Source: Ambrosia x helenae
Taxonomy: Eukaryota; Streptophyta; Magnoliopsida; Asterales; Asteraceae
Assembly: GCA_030844895.1 (NCBI GenBank)
Contig: JAUTDX010007113.1
Span: 434,001 to 498,000 of the forward strand
DNA: 64,000 nucleotides
Reading direction: 5' to 3'
This document shows positions 1-11,566 of the stretch, piece by piece (within the stretch, counting starts at the first letter, position 1; each line of letters begins with the position of its first letter). The notes beneath the pieces were generated by a model. It made no database searches and was not told the DNA's origin. It was given only the letters and a program-made list of their open reading frames with translations. Both the position numbers and the translations under genes were made by a program.

Positions 1-1339
1 TTTAGAAAAGTAATTTTACACCAATTTTAAGATGGGATATCAAGAGACTCATGCTTTAACATAGATATGTCATATAAAAGTTCCTCATAATACCCCTTAT
101 TGCATTATACACTTGTACAATAACTATATAATCAATTTAGAGACTTATTAATGTATTTGAATTATCACATTCATTAATATCATGTGAGTTGTTTTGAAGC
201 TCCTCACCCTTATATGATTTCAATTAAAAAGACAAAGTGACCGTCTAGATCAAATGCAAAATGACTATAATATAAATATAAATTCTAAAATCATTATATT
301 ATATTAAGAAAGTTAAGCTTGGATGATTGTATGAACAAAATAAACATAAAAACATATGTGGGTTGTAAAAAAAAACAAGAATTGTAATTTTGATTGTTAA
401 ATCTTAAATTTACTTTCAAAAGCCGTCTCTTATGAGAATGAGAGCGAGAAAGAGACATGCTTTACGAAATTTAGCCAAATTAGAATGCAATACGCTGCCA
501 TGTTTTTTTAGAATTGTATTTGCGCATCGAAGCGCGCGGGCATAATACTAGTTTTGATAAAGTGATAGTAAATTACTGTGAGTGAAGAGAGAAAAGTTTT
601 CTTTCATCAGTAAATTTGGGGAAGACTTGGTCACCCTATATAACTTTTTAATAGGTTTTGAAAGTGTTTGTGAATGTAATAAAAATAAAAAGTAATGATA
701 AAAGTATACAAACAATTATTTAATTTAAAAGGAGAGAGAGAAGATAATGTTTTAAATGTAAATATATAAATAGAGAAAAAGACCCCACTGCGAATGCTCT
801 TAGAGGACTCACATTTGGACATTTGGTCCCCCATAATTTGTGAGAGAAAACGTCATATTTTTATGGGGTTTTGACTGGTTGTGAGTGGAGAAAATGAGAA
901 ACCTACTGTTTATTGGTATATTTGGGGATATTGGGGAATATTTTAGGGAAAACAATTTTTCTTTATTTATTTTTTAATATTGGGTAGAGGAGTGAGAAAC
1001 TGTAATGATTTCTTTTTTACTTCTAAAAGAAAAGGCATGTCCCTTTTCTAATACATACATTTGTCACTTTATATTAGATTTATCTATTCCGTCAACTTTA
1101 CGGGGAATAAACTAGTGGATAATATATAAGTCAACATTTATTAATTTATAATCTCTATCTTTATTATTATTTTACTATATAATAAATAAAAATCTTATAA
1201 TTATCTCAATTTTCTCTCATTTAAAATAATATTATTAAATCATAATTTCACGTTTATAGCCAAAAGACAAGGGGGTACATGCACCAATTGGGTTTGTTCC
1301 GCTTGCTAAGTGTTATTTGCCTTATGTCTAAGACTTGAT
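1..1339. other. AT-rich non-coding DNA
   Basis: No ORF here resembles a known protein. The sequence is AT-rich with many short homopolymers, as is usual for plant intergenic DNA. A stretch near 600-825 ends in a motif (GAATGCTCTTA) that often closes small plant MITEs, but I could not find a matching left end or a target duplication, so no element is called. Confidence 0.6.
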
Positions 1340-1473
1340 ACAAAACCACTATGGAGCCGGGGGTCTCACTAGAAGCAGCCTCTCTATTCCCACGGGGTAG
1401 AGGTAAGGTTGTCTACATCTTACCCTCCTCAAACTCTACCTTAGCTTTTGCGATTGGTGGGATTTACTGAGCT

Positions 1474-1503
<30 letters not shown>
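1340..1503 (+). mobile_element. SINE, 3' body and tail (Au/TS-like)
   Basis: The segment reads GAGCCGGGGGTCTCACT, then CAGCCTCTCTATT, then GGGGTAGAGGTAAGG and ACATCTTACCCTCCTCA, and closes with GGTGGGATTTACTGAGC and a GAT trinucleotide run at about 1474-1502. This order matches the conserved 3' half of the widespread plant Au/TS SINE superfamily, whose copies end in a short trinucleotide tail (usually TTG). A tRNA-like head and target duplications were not resolved, so the 5' limit is uncertain. Family assignment is from memory of the consensus. Confidence 0.65.
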
Positions 1504-1504
<1 letters not shown>

Positions 1505-1603
1505 TTTCACGTTTATCTCTTGTTTATTTAATATTTATTTTTTTCTTAACTTATTATTTTTATATTTCGACTTATTAAAAACCATTTAATATATATTTTT
1601 TTG

Positions 1604-1815
1604 AAAGGCGTAGTTCAATGGTGAAATCCTAGTCCTAACAACCTCCGGGTCACAAGTTCAAGTCTTCCCACACGCCAGACCCTCTCAACCTTAATGGATA
1701 TAATTTTTCGATGGACGAGAATCGAACATGTGACCAACCCCGGGCGGGAACCCTCTGAAGAGGTAACCCCCCCCCTCTCCCCACCTCAAACCAGCTAGGC
1801 TGGAGATCATCAGCC
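1604..1815. repeat. Inverted pair of tRNA-derived (SINE-head-like) segments
   Basis: On the + strand, TAGTTCAATGGT (about 1611) resembles a Pol III A box and GGTCACAAGTTCAAGTC (about 1649) a B box. On the - strand, about 1815 down to 1700 gives TAGCTGGTTTGAGG followed by TGTTCGATTCTCG, again A-box and B-box like. The two heads point toward each other. They may be the remains of two SINEs, or one tRNA-derived element inserted into another. No poly(A) tail or target duplication is evident. Confidence 0.45.
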
Positions 1816-2203
1816 ATTTAATATTTTATTGATTCAACTTCATGTAATAATAAATTTTCTAACCTAATAATAAATAATAAAACATAAAAATTGTTATAAC
1901 CTGTGTGATACACAAGTTTCTAATAAGCTATTTACACTAAATGAAACTGTTGTTGTGAGTTATGTTTTCAATCAGAGCATAATAGGTTGAACAAGTCATT
2001 TCTAAAAAAACTACACATTTAAGACCACAGTTTTAATCACGCGTTGGAAATGTTGCTTCTGCATCTGCTTCTCAACCAAATGTATATTCTCTCTTTAATA
2101 TACATTTTCATTCTTATTCATATAATTGAAAGTTTTATTTTCTCATATTATAATACATTTATTATTTGCTAAATCGTACCACATATTTTTATCAATTAGA
2201 TGT

Positions 2204-4667
2204 ATCTAATTAGAAAACTTGGTGGATGCCCTCATTGCTCCGTTTACTAAAGAGGAAGTTAAAAAAGCGGTTTTCGAATGTGGCAAGGATAAAGCACCGG
2301 GCCCGGATGGCTTTAATTTTAATTTTGTTCGTCACTTTTGGAATTTGCTTGAAGAAGATTTTATGAAGATTTTGGCTGAATTTTTTGAGACTGGCACGAT
2401 CAACAAAGGGTGTGGATCTTCGTTTATCACCCTTATTCCTAAGGTGAAGAACCCTCTCGGATTAAAAGACTTTAGTCCCATTACCTTGGTGGGAATCATT
2501 AGTAAAACAATATCTAAAGTCTTGTCTTTAAGACTCAAGGTTGTCATCGGTCACATCGTTTCCGAGAATCAGTCGGGTTTTCTTAGCGAGAGGAATATCC
2601 TGGATGGCCCCCTCATGGTTAATGAAATTTTGTCTTGGTGCAAAAGAAGGAATAAAAGTGCTTTCTTTTTTAAGATAGATTTTGAGAAGGCTTATGATAA
2701 TGTCAATTGGTCTTTTCTTTATCTATTATGGAACAAATGGGGTTTCCGGCCAAGTGGAGGTTTTGGATAAAGGGTATTTTGGCTTCGGCTAGATCTGCAG
2801 TCCTTGTTAACGGCTCGCCTACGTTTGAGTTTCAATGCTCAAAAGGGCTTCGTCAAGGAGATCCGGTATCGCCTTTTCTATTTTTAATTGTTATGGAAGC
2901 ATTGACTTGTTTGTTCAACAAGGCTGTCAAGATGGGTGCTTTTGAAGGGATTTCTTTATCTAACAATGGTCCATATATTTCACATTTATTTTTTGCAGAT
3001 GACGCGTTATTAATGGGGAAGTGGTCTAATGGTAATATCAAGACGGCGGCCAGAATTTTAAGGATCTTTCATCTTTGTTCGGGCCTCAAAATAAATATTA
3101 ACAAGTCTTTTCTTTATGGCACGGGAGTGGAGGATGTAGAGGTGGGTAACCTTGCCGAGGTAGTGGGATGTCGTGTGGGGTCATTTCCATTTGATTATTT
3201 GGGAGTGTCGGTTTTGGGGCAAACATGAATAGAATTAATAATTGGAGGAAGATTATTGAAGTTTTTGAACGAAGACTTTCATCCTGGAAGGCGAGATTAC
3301 TCTCTATTGGAGGGAGGATTACTCTATTAAAATCGGTTCTTCAAAGCCTTCCCATTTATTATTTTTCCTTATATAGAGCGCCCGGGGGGATCATCAACAA
3401 ATTGGAAAGTCTCATGAAACGCTTTCTATGGTCCGCGACTAGTGATAAAAACAAAATTCATTGGGTTTCTTGGGAGAAGGTAACTAGTGATAAAAATAAA
3501 GGTGGTTTGGGGATTAGTCGCTTAAAAGTTGTTAATGACGCATTGATATCGAAATGGGCTTGGCGATTTAAAGTGGAGGAAGGGGCTCTTTGGAAAACAA
3601 TCATTTTATCTTGCCATCAAGGTAGATGTCGTTGGTCCGGTCTCCCTCAAGTTTCGGGTTCAAGTGGGTGTTGGTCGGCAATTGTGAAGACATGCGAGAA
3701 AATTAAATGTGGGGATAAACGTTTTCTTGATCTAATGCAAGGGAAGCTTGGAGATGGATGCTCACATCGTTTTTGGGAGGATTATTGGCTGCTTGATATT
3801 CCATTAAAAATCAAATTCCCCCAGCTTTACAAAGTTGCGAATACTAAGAAAGAAACAGTGAGCAAGTGCAAAGTAAATGGGTTATGGGCTCCTGTTGATT
3901 ATACGCGGCCCATGGGTATTTTAGAAGTCCAAGAGTGGATGATTCTAGCTGGGTTGTTGGGCCAAGTTCAATTCACAGATAAGCGAGACTTTTGGGAATG
4001 GGATGGCTCGTCGTCTTTCACCGTAGCGATGGTTAAAAAGAAACTAAAGGATCAGTTGACGTCGGTTAGTGGTTTCAAGCTCAAATGGGTATCGTGGGTG
4101 CCTTTGAAATGTCAAGTGTTCGCCTGGAGGGCTGAGATGGATAGGATCCCAACGGTGGAAGCTCTTGGCAAAAGGAATGTTTTTGTCCCCAATGATAGGT
4201 GTAAACTTTGTGAAGTTGACATTGAAACTTCGATGCATATCTTTTGTGGTTGCGGATTCTCCTGCGGGGTATGGTTGCATATTGGGAAGTGGTGTGGTCT
4301 CAATGCTAATTTGACCATTCAAGTGAACGACCTTCTTATATTATACAAACAAGCGTCTGGTGGAAAAAGGGGGAAGAAGATCACTCATGGGATCATTATG
4401 ATTTCTCTTTGGATGATTTGGAAGGCCCGAAATAATAAGATTTTCAACAAGATAGAGCCAAAGATAATTAGTGTCATTGGTAGTATAAAAGCTACTTCGT
4501 TTTTGTGGTTAAAGAATAGATCCCAATTTAAAGATTTATGTTGGGAGGATTGGTGTAAAAACCCTATGTACATGTTATAGTTTAGGGTGTGGTCTTCGCT
4601 TTGAGGACCCTCCCTTGTGTTTCTAATGAAATTCAATGTTAAAAAAAAAAATCTAATTAGAAAACTT
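2204..4667 (+). mobile_element. 5'-truncated L1-type LINE with perfect 17-bp TSD
   Basis: The element spans 2221-4650. It is flanked by identical 17-bp direct repeats, ATCTAATTAGAAAACTT, at 2204-2220 and 4651-4667. The right copy follows a run of ten A at 4641-4650, which is the poly(A) tail. This is a textbook LINE insertion by target-primed reverse transcription. The element starts inside the reverse-transcriptase region, so the endonuclease and ORF1 are missing through 5' truncation. The perfect target duplication suggests a fairly recent insertion, although the coding frame is already broken twice. Confidence 0.93.
2221..4580 (+). pseudogene. LINE ORF2 remnant: reverse transcriptase + zf-RVT
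   Basis: Three overlapping frames make up one protein. The first (to 2770) has the L1-type RT start with KAPGPDGFNF, LIPK and IDFEKAYDNVNW. The second (2707-3228) has GLRQGDPVSPFLF and the catalytic FADD near 2990-3003. The third (3225-4580) has the RT thumb, then a zinc-binding RVT region with WVPLKCQVFAWRA and the C-x2-C...H-x4-C type residues CKLC and HIFCGC, and the usual plant LINE end WMIWKARNNKIF. Frame changes near 2730-2760 and 3225 inactivate it. The ORF ends about 60 bp before the poly(A). It is closely related in sequence to the LINE at 30441-35870. Confidence 0.9.
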
Positions 4668-6195
4668 TCCGGAGATAAGTTTGTGAACCAATCTACTATT
4701 CTTGGAGTACACATCACATTATCATGATGATGTTTATTACATATATCTGCAAATCACATATGTCAATAGCAGTCGATACTCGAGGCCATATAATTAAATC
4801 TGACATGCAAGATATCTAAATTGAAACACAAATTCATGCTATATTTTTGTGAAAAATAAATTATTACATACATAATCTTATCATATTTAAAAAATGTATG
4901 AACGAAATTCAAATTCGAAATGTTTTTGGCTATCAACATCGATGAGATACCAGAATCTGAATCTTATCATCATCGTGCCTCGGGCGGAGGCCACTCAAAT
5001 ATTTTTAATAGTAAACTTACATTTTGAGTCTTGTATTTTGACCCTGTTCTGCTATAAGCCCGCCAAGTTTCTGAAATGTGGTTACTAGCCCTCACAAAGT
5101 GACCATGGTGAAAATTTGAATTCCTTTTCAAAATTAGATTAACCAAAAGAGGGATGACAAAGGAAAGGGTATGGTTAATGACATACTTATAGCCAGTTAT
5201 AAAATCTTATTTCATATTTGGTCTATTATTTGTTGGATATTTGCTGAGTATTTTACCCGTCAGGTATCGGACATACCTATGAGTATCGTGTGTACATGTT
5301 AATGTTATAAAAATATCTTTTAGGATTTTTAGGTGTGTGTATATATATATTACATTTTTTTTTATAATTTATGTTTAAAAATCCATATAATATATTAAGT
5401 TGTGATAAATAACATTCATATCATCATCGTTGCAATAAATTTGAAATATTTAAAAATGTAAATATTTTACAATAATAATCTCAAAAAGGCAATTTTGTAT
5501 TTATTAGCATATAAATATAAATAATGTCGTCAAAATTTATAGTCCAAAAGAAAAGTTTATTTTTCAAATAATAAAGCTACTAGAATAAAACATTACCAAA
5601 CTATTCGGAAACAATAACTATAAAATTTAAAATATCTAGGTGGGTAGTATATGGATATATAGTTTTGGGTAATATGGTGGGGTATCACCAAATCCCATGC
5701 CTGCAAAATATATTTTTTTCAATCTCATACTCAGTCCCATACCCATCGGGTATCGGGTTTTGGGTGCATCCGTCGGACTCGGAATTTTTTACATCCTTAA
5801 ACGGCTAAACCGCGCAAACAAAAAATATAATGCAACGCTTATCAACTACCTAAAAATCATACGAATGGCCAATCATGACTTGCTATTTAAAACTTTAAAG
5901 ATAGCAGGTGAACCCATTATGATATTTTATAAATCTAAAATAACGTGTTTCTATTGATCCCATTTCGAAACTCGTTTTGCCCTGAACCAAATATATACTT
6001 TATAAAGATACTCTCTTCTACCTGAACCCAATTTTACTCAAAACTCATTTTGACTTGTAAGCTGACCTGATATGACCTGTTCGTTTTTTCAGTAAATTTA
6101 CAAACTTGTAAAATCTATTAAATTGAAATCTAGTTTGGTTTAGTTTTATATTGAAGGAATAGATGTTGCAGGCCCATAGAAAATGTTACCAAAAT
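4668..6195. other. Intergenic DNA, no gene recognised
   Basis: Short ORFs at 4894-5088 and 5697-5957 have no recognisable similarity and low-complexity composition. The block around 5690-5790 has repeated CCCATACCC/GGGTATCGGG phrases, and 5960-6080 has diverged 'CGAACCC'-type phrases. Both are common in old plant transposon debris. No boundaries could be fixed. Confidence 0.5.
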
Positions 6196-6426
6196 CAATG
6201 TTCTCAGACCGCACCAGGCTTGCTGGCTGTCAGACCAAAAAACAGGTCGTTCAGATCGGGTTAAAAGTGGGTTGAATCAAGAATTTCTTCATTTTGCTGG
6301 ATTTTCTTTCATAATTATTTGCTGGTTTGTATAGCTGATCTGACCGGTTGGATCGATGAAATGGTGAAGAGTCCGATTCAACATCCAGTCTGATTCTAAA
6401 AACATTGTATAGCTGATCTGACCGGT
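6196..6426. repeat. Possible old hAT-type MITE with internal 20-bp direct repeat
   Basis: 6196 begins CAATGTTCTCAGACC, and the segment ending at 6407 reads, in reverse complement, CAATGTTTTTAGAATCAGAC, so the ends are imperfect inverted repeats. No matching 8-bp flanks were found. The 20-mer GTATAGCTGATCTGACCGGT occurs at 6329-6348 and again at 6407-6426, exactly 78 bp apart, so the right border may have been altered by a small duplication. Confidence 0.35.
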
Positions 6427-6559
6427 ACATATACAAGCTTATATCTTTATTCTAAAAGGACTTGAAATGTCTTGACGTCAAAGCATAAGGAGGCAAAGTG
6501 TAGTTCACTAAAAAAGAAATAAAAGTAAAAACCGAAAATTCAAAGCTTTGAAACGTGGC

Positions 6560-6738
6560 GCGTACGATAGCCAACAAAGAACGCTGACGATTCCTCTCGA
6601 CTTCTTTCTCAAGCCAAAACCATACCAAATGACTCTCCTACCCCCATCTTCTTCTTCTTTTTATTCTTCGTCTTCTTTGTTATTACTCCTTGCACCTTCT
6701 GATTATTATCATTACTGCTATTAAATTCACTCTTTCAG
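6560..6738 (+). other. Probable 5' UTR exon and start region of the coiled-coil gene
   Basis: A pyrimidine-rich leader (TCTTCTTCTTC and similar, about 6640-6735) ends with TTTCAG|GTACAA at 6738/6739, a good donor site. The next plausible acceptor is ATAAACAG at 11837, followed 36 bases later by the ATG at 11874. That makes a 5.1-kb intron in the 5' UTR. The exon start is a guess: no clear TATA box was chosen. Transcript data would be needed to confirm that this leader belongs to the gene at 11874. Confidence 0.45.
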
Positions 6739-6871
6739 GTACAACTCTTTTATACTTCTACTCTTTCCTCATAATATCTCAATTGACAGTTACAGTTACA
6801 GTTCCTGCTTATTGCTTTAACTAGGGTTTCTATTGTATATGACTGAGTAAGTATCGCTATTGTATATTTTC

Positions 6872-7090
6872 ATATGTTGATATGTTGAGTCTTCGTGGGT
6901 ATAGTTTGTGGTGACTCGCTGCATATGTTTACATAATAATTGAGGTGAAATTTGTAGAAATGAAATTTTAAGTATCTAGTGACATCAGGTTAAAGGTATT
7001 AATAAGTTGTTAAATTTTGTTTCTAATTATGTTTGGTGGCTAGATATTGAATGAGGGTGAAGATTTAGGTTTATCTTTGTTTTTAAATGG
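6872..7090 (+). repeat. Left copy of a diverged intronic direct repeat
   Basis: This stretch aligns with 11567-11785. Shared blocks include ATATGTTGA, TTTACATAATAA, TGAGGTGAAATTT, GGTGTTAATAAGT-like, AGATATTG and GAAGATTTAGGTTTAT, in the same order and spacing, with identity of roughly three quarters by eye. It sits just left of the antisense LINE. Confidence 0.75.
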
Positions 7091-7099
7091 ACAATGATA

Positions 7100-10000
7100 A
7101 CAATCATTTATATTAATAATAAAAAACCATTAACTCTTACAAGTAGGAGGTGGGTAAACGGGCCACAAGTTGCGCCGCTACCCCCTTTTGAATAGAAAAG
7201 CCTACTCTATTAAAAATAAAACCTAGGTCCTTGGTCGCTGGAGAGTTACTCTGCACCACCTTTTGAACTCTTTTTAAGAACCGGATTGCCTCGGGGGCTA
7301 GACCTCCAAATGTGTCAAAAGCAAATGGCACAAAAACGTGTTGGTTTTCTAGACAGGCAGCTTCATGTTTGACAACTTTTTGGGATTCTGCTCTCAAGGC
7401 TGCTTGCCCTGCCACAAACCCCGAATCTCGAAGTCCCACCAGCGGAGACACCCCTGTGAGATCAATGCACGCATGTTTGCCTGTGCCCACCCGAACACGA
7501 GGACATCTGCTGGCCTTAGGGTAGATCGCCCTTCTAGGGGGTCCGTCAAAAAGTTAACCGGGGCTTCTTTCCTAGCCGAAATCCCTGCCCTTCGCAAGAC
7601 GTCCCATAAAACATCCCTGACCAGATCATGTCTGTATTTAAATCCGGGCAGCTCCTTACAATGAAGGGCATGTTCCCCAAATTTATCCAAACATGTTTTT
7701 TTGCAAACCGGACACAGTTCATCAACTGGGAACATAGGAATCATGAGCCTGTATTTAAGGATAGCCCGGTATTCAACACCTGACATGTGTTGCCCGAGCC
7801 CCCCAATAGGAAGGACAGCCAAGAAATCTTGAGCATGCGCTACTTTGAGGCATTCAAACACCGCTTTCTGACGCGAAGTCATGGCAAACTTCTCTCCCAT
7901 AGTCTGAAGGGTTTTACAGTTAAACGCACTCGCCAAAAACTTTTGAGGTTTGTTGGGGGCGGTGTCCTTGTCCATAAAACCACCCAAATCTAAATCAGGA
8001 AGAGAGCTGCGAACGATGTCCAAGGCAAGCTCATAATCCAAGTCCATCCCCACTATCCTACTGTTTCGTAAGATGTGGTCTTGCAGTCCCCAGGACTGCA
8101 CTCTAGAGGCCACAAAAGCATATGCAGACACGTCCTCTGCCGAACACAGGCCAAGACCTCCCAACCGTATCGGTAGAGACGCTAGCCGCCATTGAAGATC
8201 CCCAAAGAATGGGCCCCCGCAAACTACAATATCTTCGACCGCTTCACGAAGCCCTTTGTCGAAAATGGATACGGCTTCATCAGCAAAGGCTGGTTGACAT
8301 GTTCGAAGGCCAAACAACAGTTTAGCAACACCCATACAAGAACGGAGCAGCAAAAGTTCACTTTGAGGGTCCCCCAATTTCTGCAGAAAAACCATCAGCT
8401 CCACTGCCCGGCGGGCCCTTTTAGCACCCAAGGATCTAATATATCCCCCGTCCCGACTAACAGCACCCCCTAGGAGCTTCACACCTCCCTCTGGTCTCCC
8501 GATATCACTAGGAAATAAACCAGGCTTCACTTTTTCCCCATTGCACGATGGCCAAAAAATTTCACATTTCTTAATATTAAGCGTAAGCCCTAGATTTGGC
8601 CCCTCAGCTCGGATAATATCAAAAGCCTTAGCCACTTCCCTGGTCTCTCCCATAATAGTGCCATCATCAAGGTACCAAGCATGAAACGGGAGAGAGCAAC
8701 ACTCTTCTATCCGACGGACCAACGGGTGTAAAACAAGAGCGAAGAGAAGGGGCCCCAATGGGTCTCCCTGTTGGACCCCAGTGGAGGCCCCAATACAAGA
8801 ATCCCCCACATAAAGCCTAGCAGGTTGGGCATATATGAACTGAACCCAAGGGTAGATGGATGGGCATCGGACGCTCACTTCCTGCAGGAGAATCGTCCTG
8901 TCAACCAAGTTGAAGGCGTTCGAAAAGTCGACCGTGAGCATGGCCAGGGATCCGTCATCGTGAAACGCATTCAAAAACCTATTCGCACTGTGGAGAATAG
9001 CCTCTGCCCCATTGGGAACCCCCACCCCAAATTGATAATCACCTAAGTATGCCGCCATCTCTTTCCCAACCTTACGCATCGCGACTTTAGAGACTAACCT
9101 TCTCCAAATGGCCCCAACAGCAATAGGCCTAATTCCGTTATCGGGCTTAAGTAATGGAGTTAAGGGAGCAGATGCGATAAACTCCGCAAGAACTTTTGGG
9201 CAGAGCCCCCCTAACAAAGTGTTAACCATTTCAGTGATCGCCAAAAGTAAATCAGAGGGTGGCGAGGCCCCTTGTCCACAAAGGGCATCTAAAATATGTT
9301 GAGCTCTGAGGCCGTCCCTCCCACACGAAGTCCCTTTAGGGAAGGATTTAATACTCCCTAACACACAATCAGGATCAACCTGAAGGGCATCCTCAGATGG
9401 CAAGGCATTAGGCAATGTAGGGGGTTCAGTGATGGGGTGTTTATCAATCAAGGCCTTCAAGGTGGAATCCCCAACTGGAGCAACCCCAGAGGAACATAAA
9501 ACCTTAATTGCGGCCGTGAAATGGCCATCGGCAACCTTCCGCAGACACTGCTTTATATTGGCCCTGTTATCTGAGTCAGGTTGGGCGCTGGACGCCCTAA
9601 CTAACCCTTCATCGGTTTGGTTAAGAAGTTGGAGGACGAGTTGCTCTATCCCGGCCCCGTCTTTCCAAATAGCTAAAGCCCGCATGATACTGCTGCACTG
9701 TAAGGACTTGCGGTTCCCAGACCGCCGCTCTTGCCTAGAGGACGGTCGTATAACACGCAGGGTGCAACGAGGCAACAACAACAACTTAACCCAAGCCTCA
9801 ATAGATCCAGGGGCAGCCACGACTCTACGTAGGGTCACCGTTAACGCCTGGGCAAACGCCATCCGACAGGAAGACGGAATGCTTTTGACAGTCGCTATTG
9901 GCATAGCGAAAAGTTGTTCTAGAAGGCTAATATCTACAACTACCCTCCCACCGTGCTCATGATTAGGAACATTTTGCGATACTGGTGGGCAGGGCTTAGG

Positions 10001-10460
10001 GATCCCTACAATGAAGTCATCGGCAGTATTGGTAGCCTGGGAGAACTTTACGACACCGTCTTCGTGATGACAACCCCTGCTGAGAGCATGCAGGGACATG
10101 CACCGTGCGCACAACCACTGATTAATACCCCTCAAGGCTCCCCCTAACTCCCCAAAAAGGGCTGGATCCTCAGAAATTGCCCTCCGCATAACATCCCTTC
10201 CATCATCCCACCCTAAATGGTCGCGTTTTAGGTGGGCAAGCAGCCGGGCGCTGCTTGAAATACCAAATTTACACGAGTGAAAAAATTTAAAGGGGCACGG
10301 CTGTGTTGCATCAGCAATGCAAGGACCGGCCACAATACTAGAATGCTGACGACGCCTTCGAGAAGAAGGCATTGTTTCTGGCTGTGCACGTTTATAAACT
10401 GTGCAGCAATGGCGAGTGAGTCAAGAAACTTGGTTGAGCCGGATTGGGGGGAGTTAAATG
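7100..10460 (-). mobile_element. Non-LTR retrotransposon with RLE-like C-terminus, antisense in intron
   Basis: A single long ORF plus a short leader fill this interval on the - strand. The single-ORF layout (N-terminal zinc finger, central RT, C-terminal CCHC and a PD-(D/E)xK-like region) is that of site-selective R2/RLE-type LINEs, not of L1. Neither end could be fixed: the ORF starts at 10372, the stop is near 7137, and 7080-7135 has only AT-rich sequence with no clean poly(A). No convincing target duplication was found. I recall similar proteins being abundant in Asteraceae genomes, but I cannot name the clade. Confidence 0.75.
7137..10372 (-). pseudogene. RLE-type LINE polyprotein, one frameshift
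   Basis: The main frame (10372 to 7394) encodes 992 residues. It has a C2H2-like finger at residues about 26-52 (CPFKFFHSC...HLKRDH), the RT core with GTSCGRDGL, GIRPIAVG, DFSNAFNLVDR and QQGDPLGPLLF, and the catalytic YLDDG at about 564-568. A CPVC...GEHALHC zinc motif lies near residue 887. It is followed by RPADVLVFGW; the frame then changes near 7480-7490 and the rest continues at 7490-7137 with HACIDLTGVSPL and LGFIFNRVGFSIQKGVAAQL. RPAD plus IDLTG fits the acidic residues of a restriction-like endonuclease, but that is an inference. Apart from the late frameshift the protein looks intact, so it may be young. Confidence 0.85.
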
Positions 10461-10619
10461 TATCATAATTTTAATTATTATTATTATAGGTGATGCTATT
10501 ATCATTATCATTTGTTAATATATAAATAATAAATATACCTATTATATAATAACAAAAAGATACAGTAATTATTATTACTATTATAATAGATATAGATGGT
10601 ATGTAATATGTATCTGAAG

Positions 10620-10870
10620 ACAAACGATATGGTCGAACGAGAACGAGAACGAGAAAAAAAAACTCAGGGTCGAAGGAGGCAAACCAAACGATAGGGTCGA
10701 AGGAGAAAAACTCAGGGTCGAAGGAGGCAAACCACAACAGGGGTCAAATGGAGAACCACCACGATACGGACGAAGGAGACACGACGAACAAAGGAAGGAA
10801 AGGGTCGAATGGAGGAGATTAGTCGAAGGAAAGGGTCGAACGGAGAAGAAAGAGTTCGAATAGAGACGCA
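10620..10870 (+). repeat. Degenerate GGGTCGAAGGAG minisatellite
   Basis: Variants of AGGGTCGAAGGAG recur about every 20-40 bp, at roughly 10667, 10694, 10715, 10800, 10826 and 10844. Two are part of a longer repeated block reading AACTCAGGGTCGAAGGAGG followed by CAAACCA. No coding sense is apparent. The tract separates the LINE's 5' end from the AAT microsatellite and the MITE. Confidence 0.6.
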
Positions 10871-11077
10871 AGAGGTTGAATGGATTCCGGTTTCGATTTG
10901 AAATCCCAAAAATACCGTTAACGAACGGATCAGTGGGGGAAAAAGACGATATCAGGTTTACACATCATGATGATTACGATGTTGTTAGGGAAGAGGATAG
11001 AAATTGGATTTGGATCTGGAAGAAGATGCAAACTTTAAGAGATTTATGTGAAAGAAATGGAAGGAAGAAAGAAAGAA

Positions 11078-11078
<1 letters not shown>

Positions 11079-11112
<34 letters not shown>
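11079..11112 (+). repeat. (AAT)n microsatellite
   Basis: About eleven AAT/ATA units lie in a row inside the 5'-UTR intron of the coiled-coil gene. Confidence 0.9.
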
Positions 11113-11113
<1 letters not shown>

Positions 11114-11226
11114 GATAAGAAAATAAGCAAAATTAATAAAAATGACAAGTGGGTATTGGGGGATATGAAGAAGGGATTGTAGCCACAAAGATGTGGAAAG
11201 TTTTTACCATGTGTGACAATTATGTT

Positions 11227-11566
11227 CAAAGTTTAAAAGAACGGAAACGAGGCCTCGAGGCGAACTGAGACGTAAGGCGGTTAAAAAAGTAAATATAAGA
11301 ATCATATATTTTATAAAAAATAAATAATTGACCTTGAAAAATCTAAAACATAAAAAATAAAATAATTGACCCAAAAAGTTTAAAACATAAAAAAAAACAC
11401 ATTAAAAACACCCTAAACCCCCTTAAGCGCACCTGAGGTGCACATTTTCTTAACGCCTTAGCCTTTAGTGGCATTTGTCCAAACTGAACCCCATAAGGTG
11501 CGCCTCAGACTCGTTTTCTTAGTGCCTCGCCTCGAGGCACACGCCTAACGTTTTCTTTAAACCATG
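11227..11566. mobile_element. hAT-type MITE (AGGCG family A)
   Basis: A 340-bp element has inverted ends: CAAAGTTTAAAAGAACG at the left, and CATGGTTTAAAGAAAACG when the right end is reverse complemented. The flanks are ATTATGTT (11219-11226) and AATATGTT (11567-11574), an 8-bp duplication with one mismatch. Next to each terminus are GC-rich arms with CCTCGAGGCG / GCCTCGAGGC. The interior is AT-rich with no ORF. The 8-bp duplication points to a hAT transposase. The element at 24967-25256 has the same plan. Confidence 0.75.

Noticed and set aside
9429..9962. Long + strand ORF of 177 codons
   Set aside because: It is the antisense shadow of the RLE-type LINE polyprotein on the - strand.
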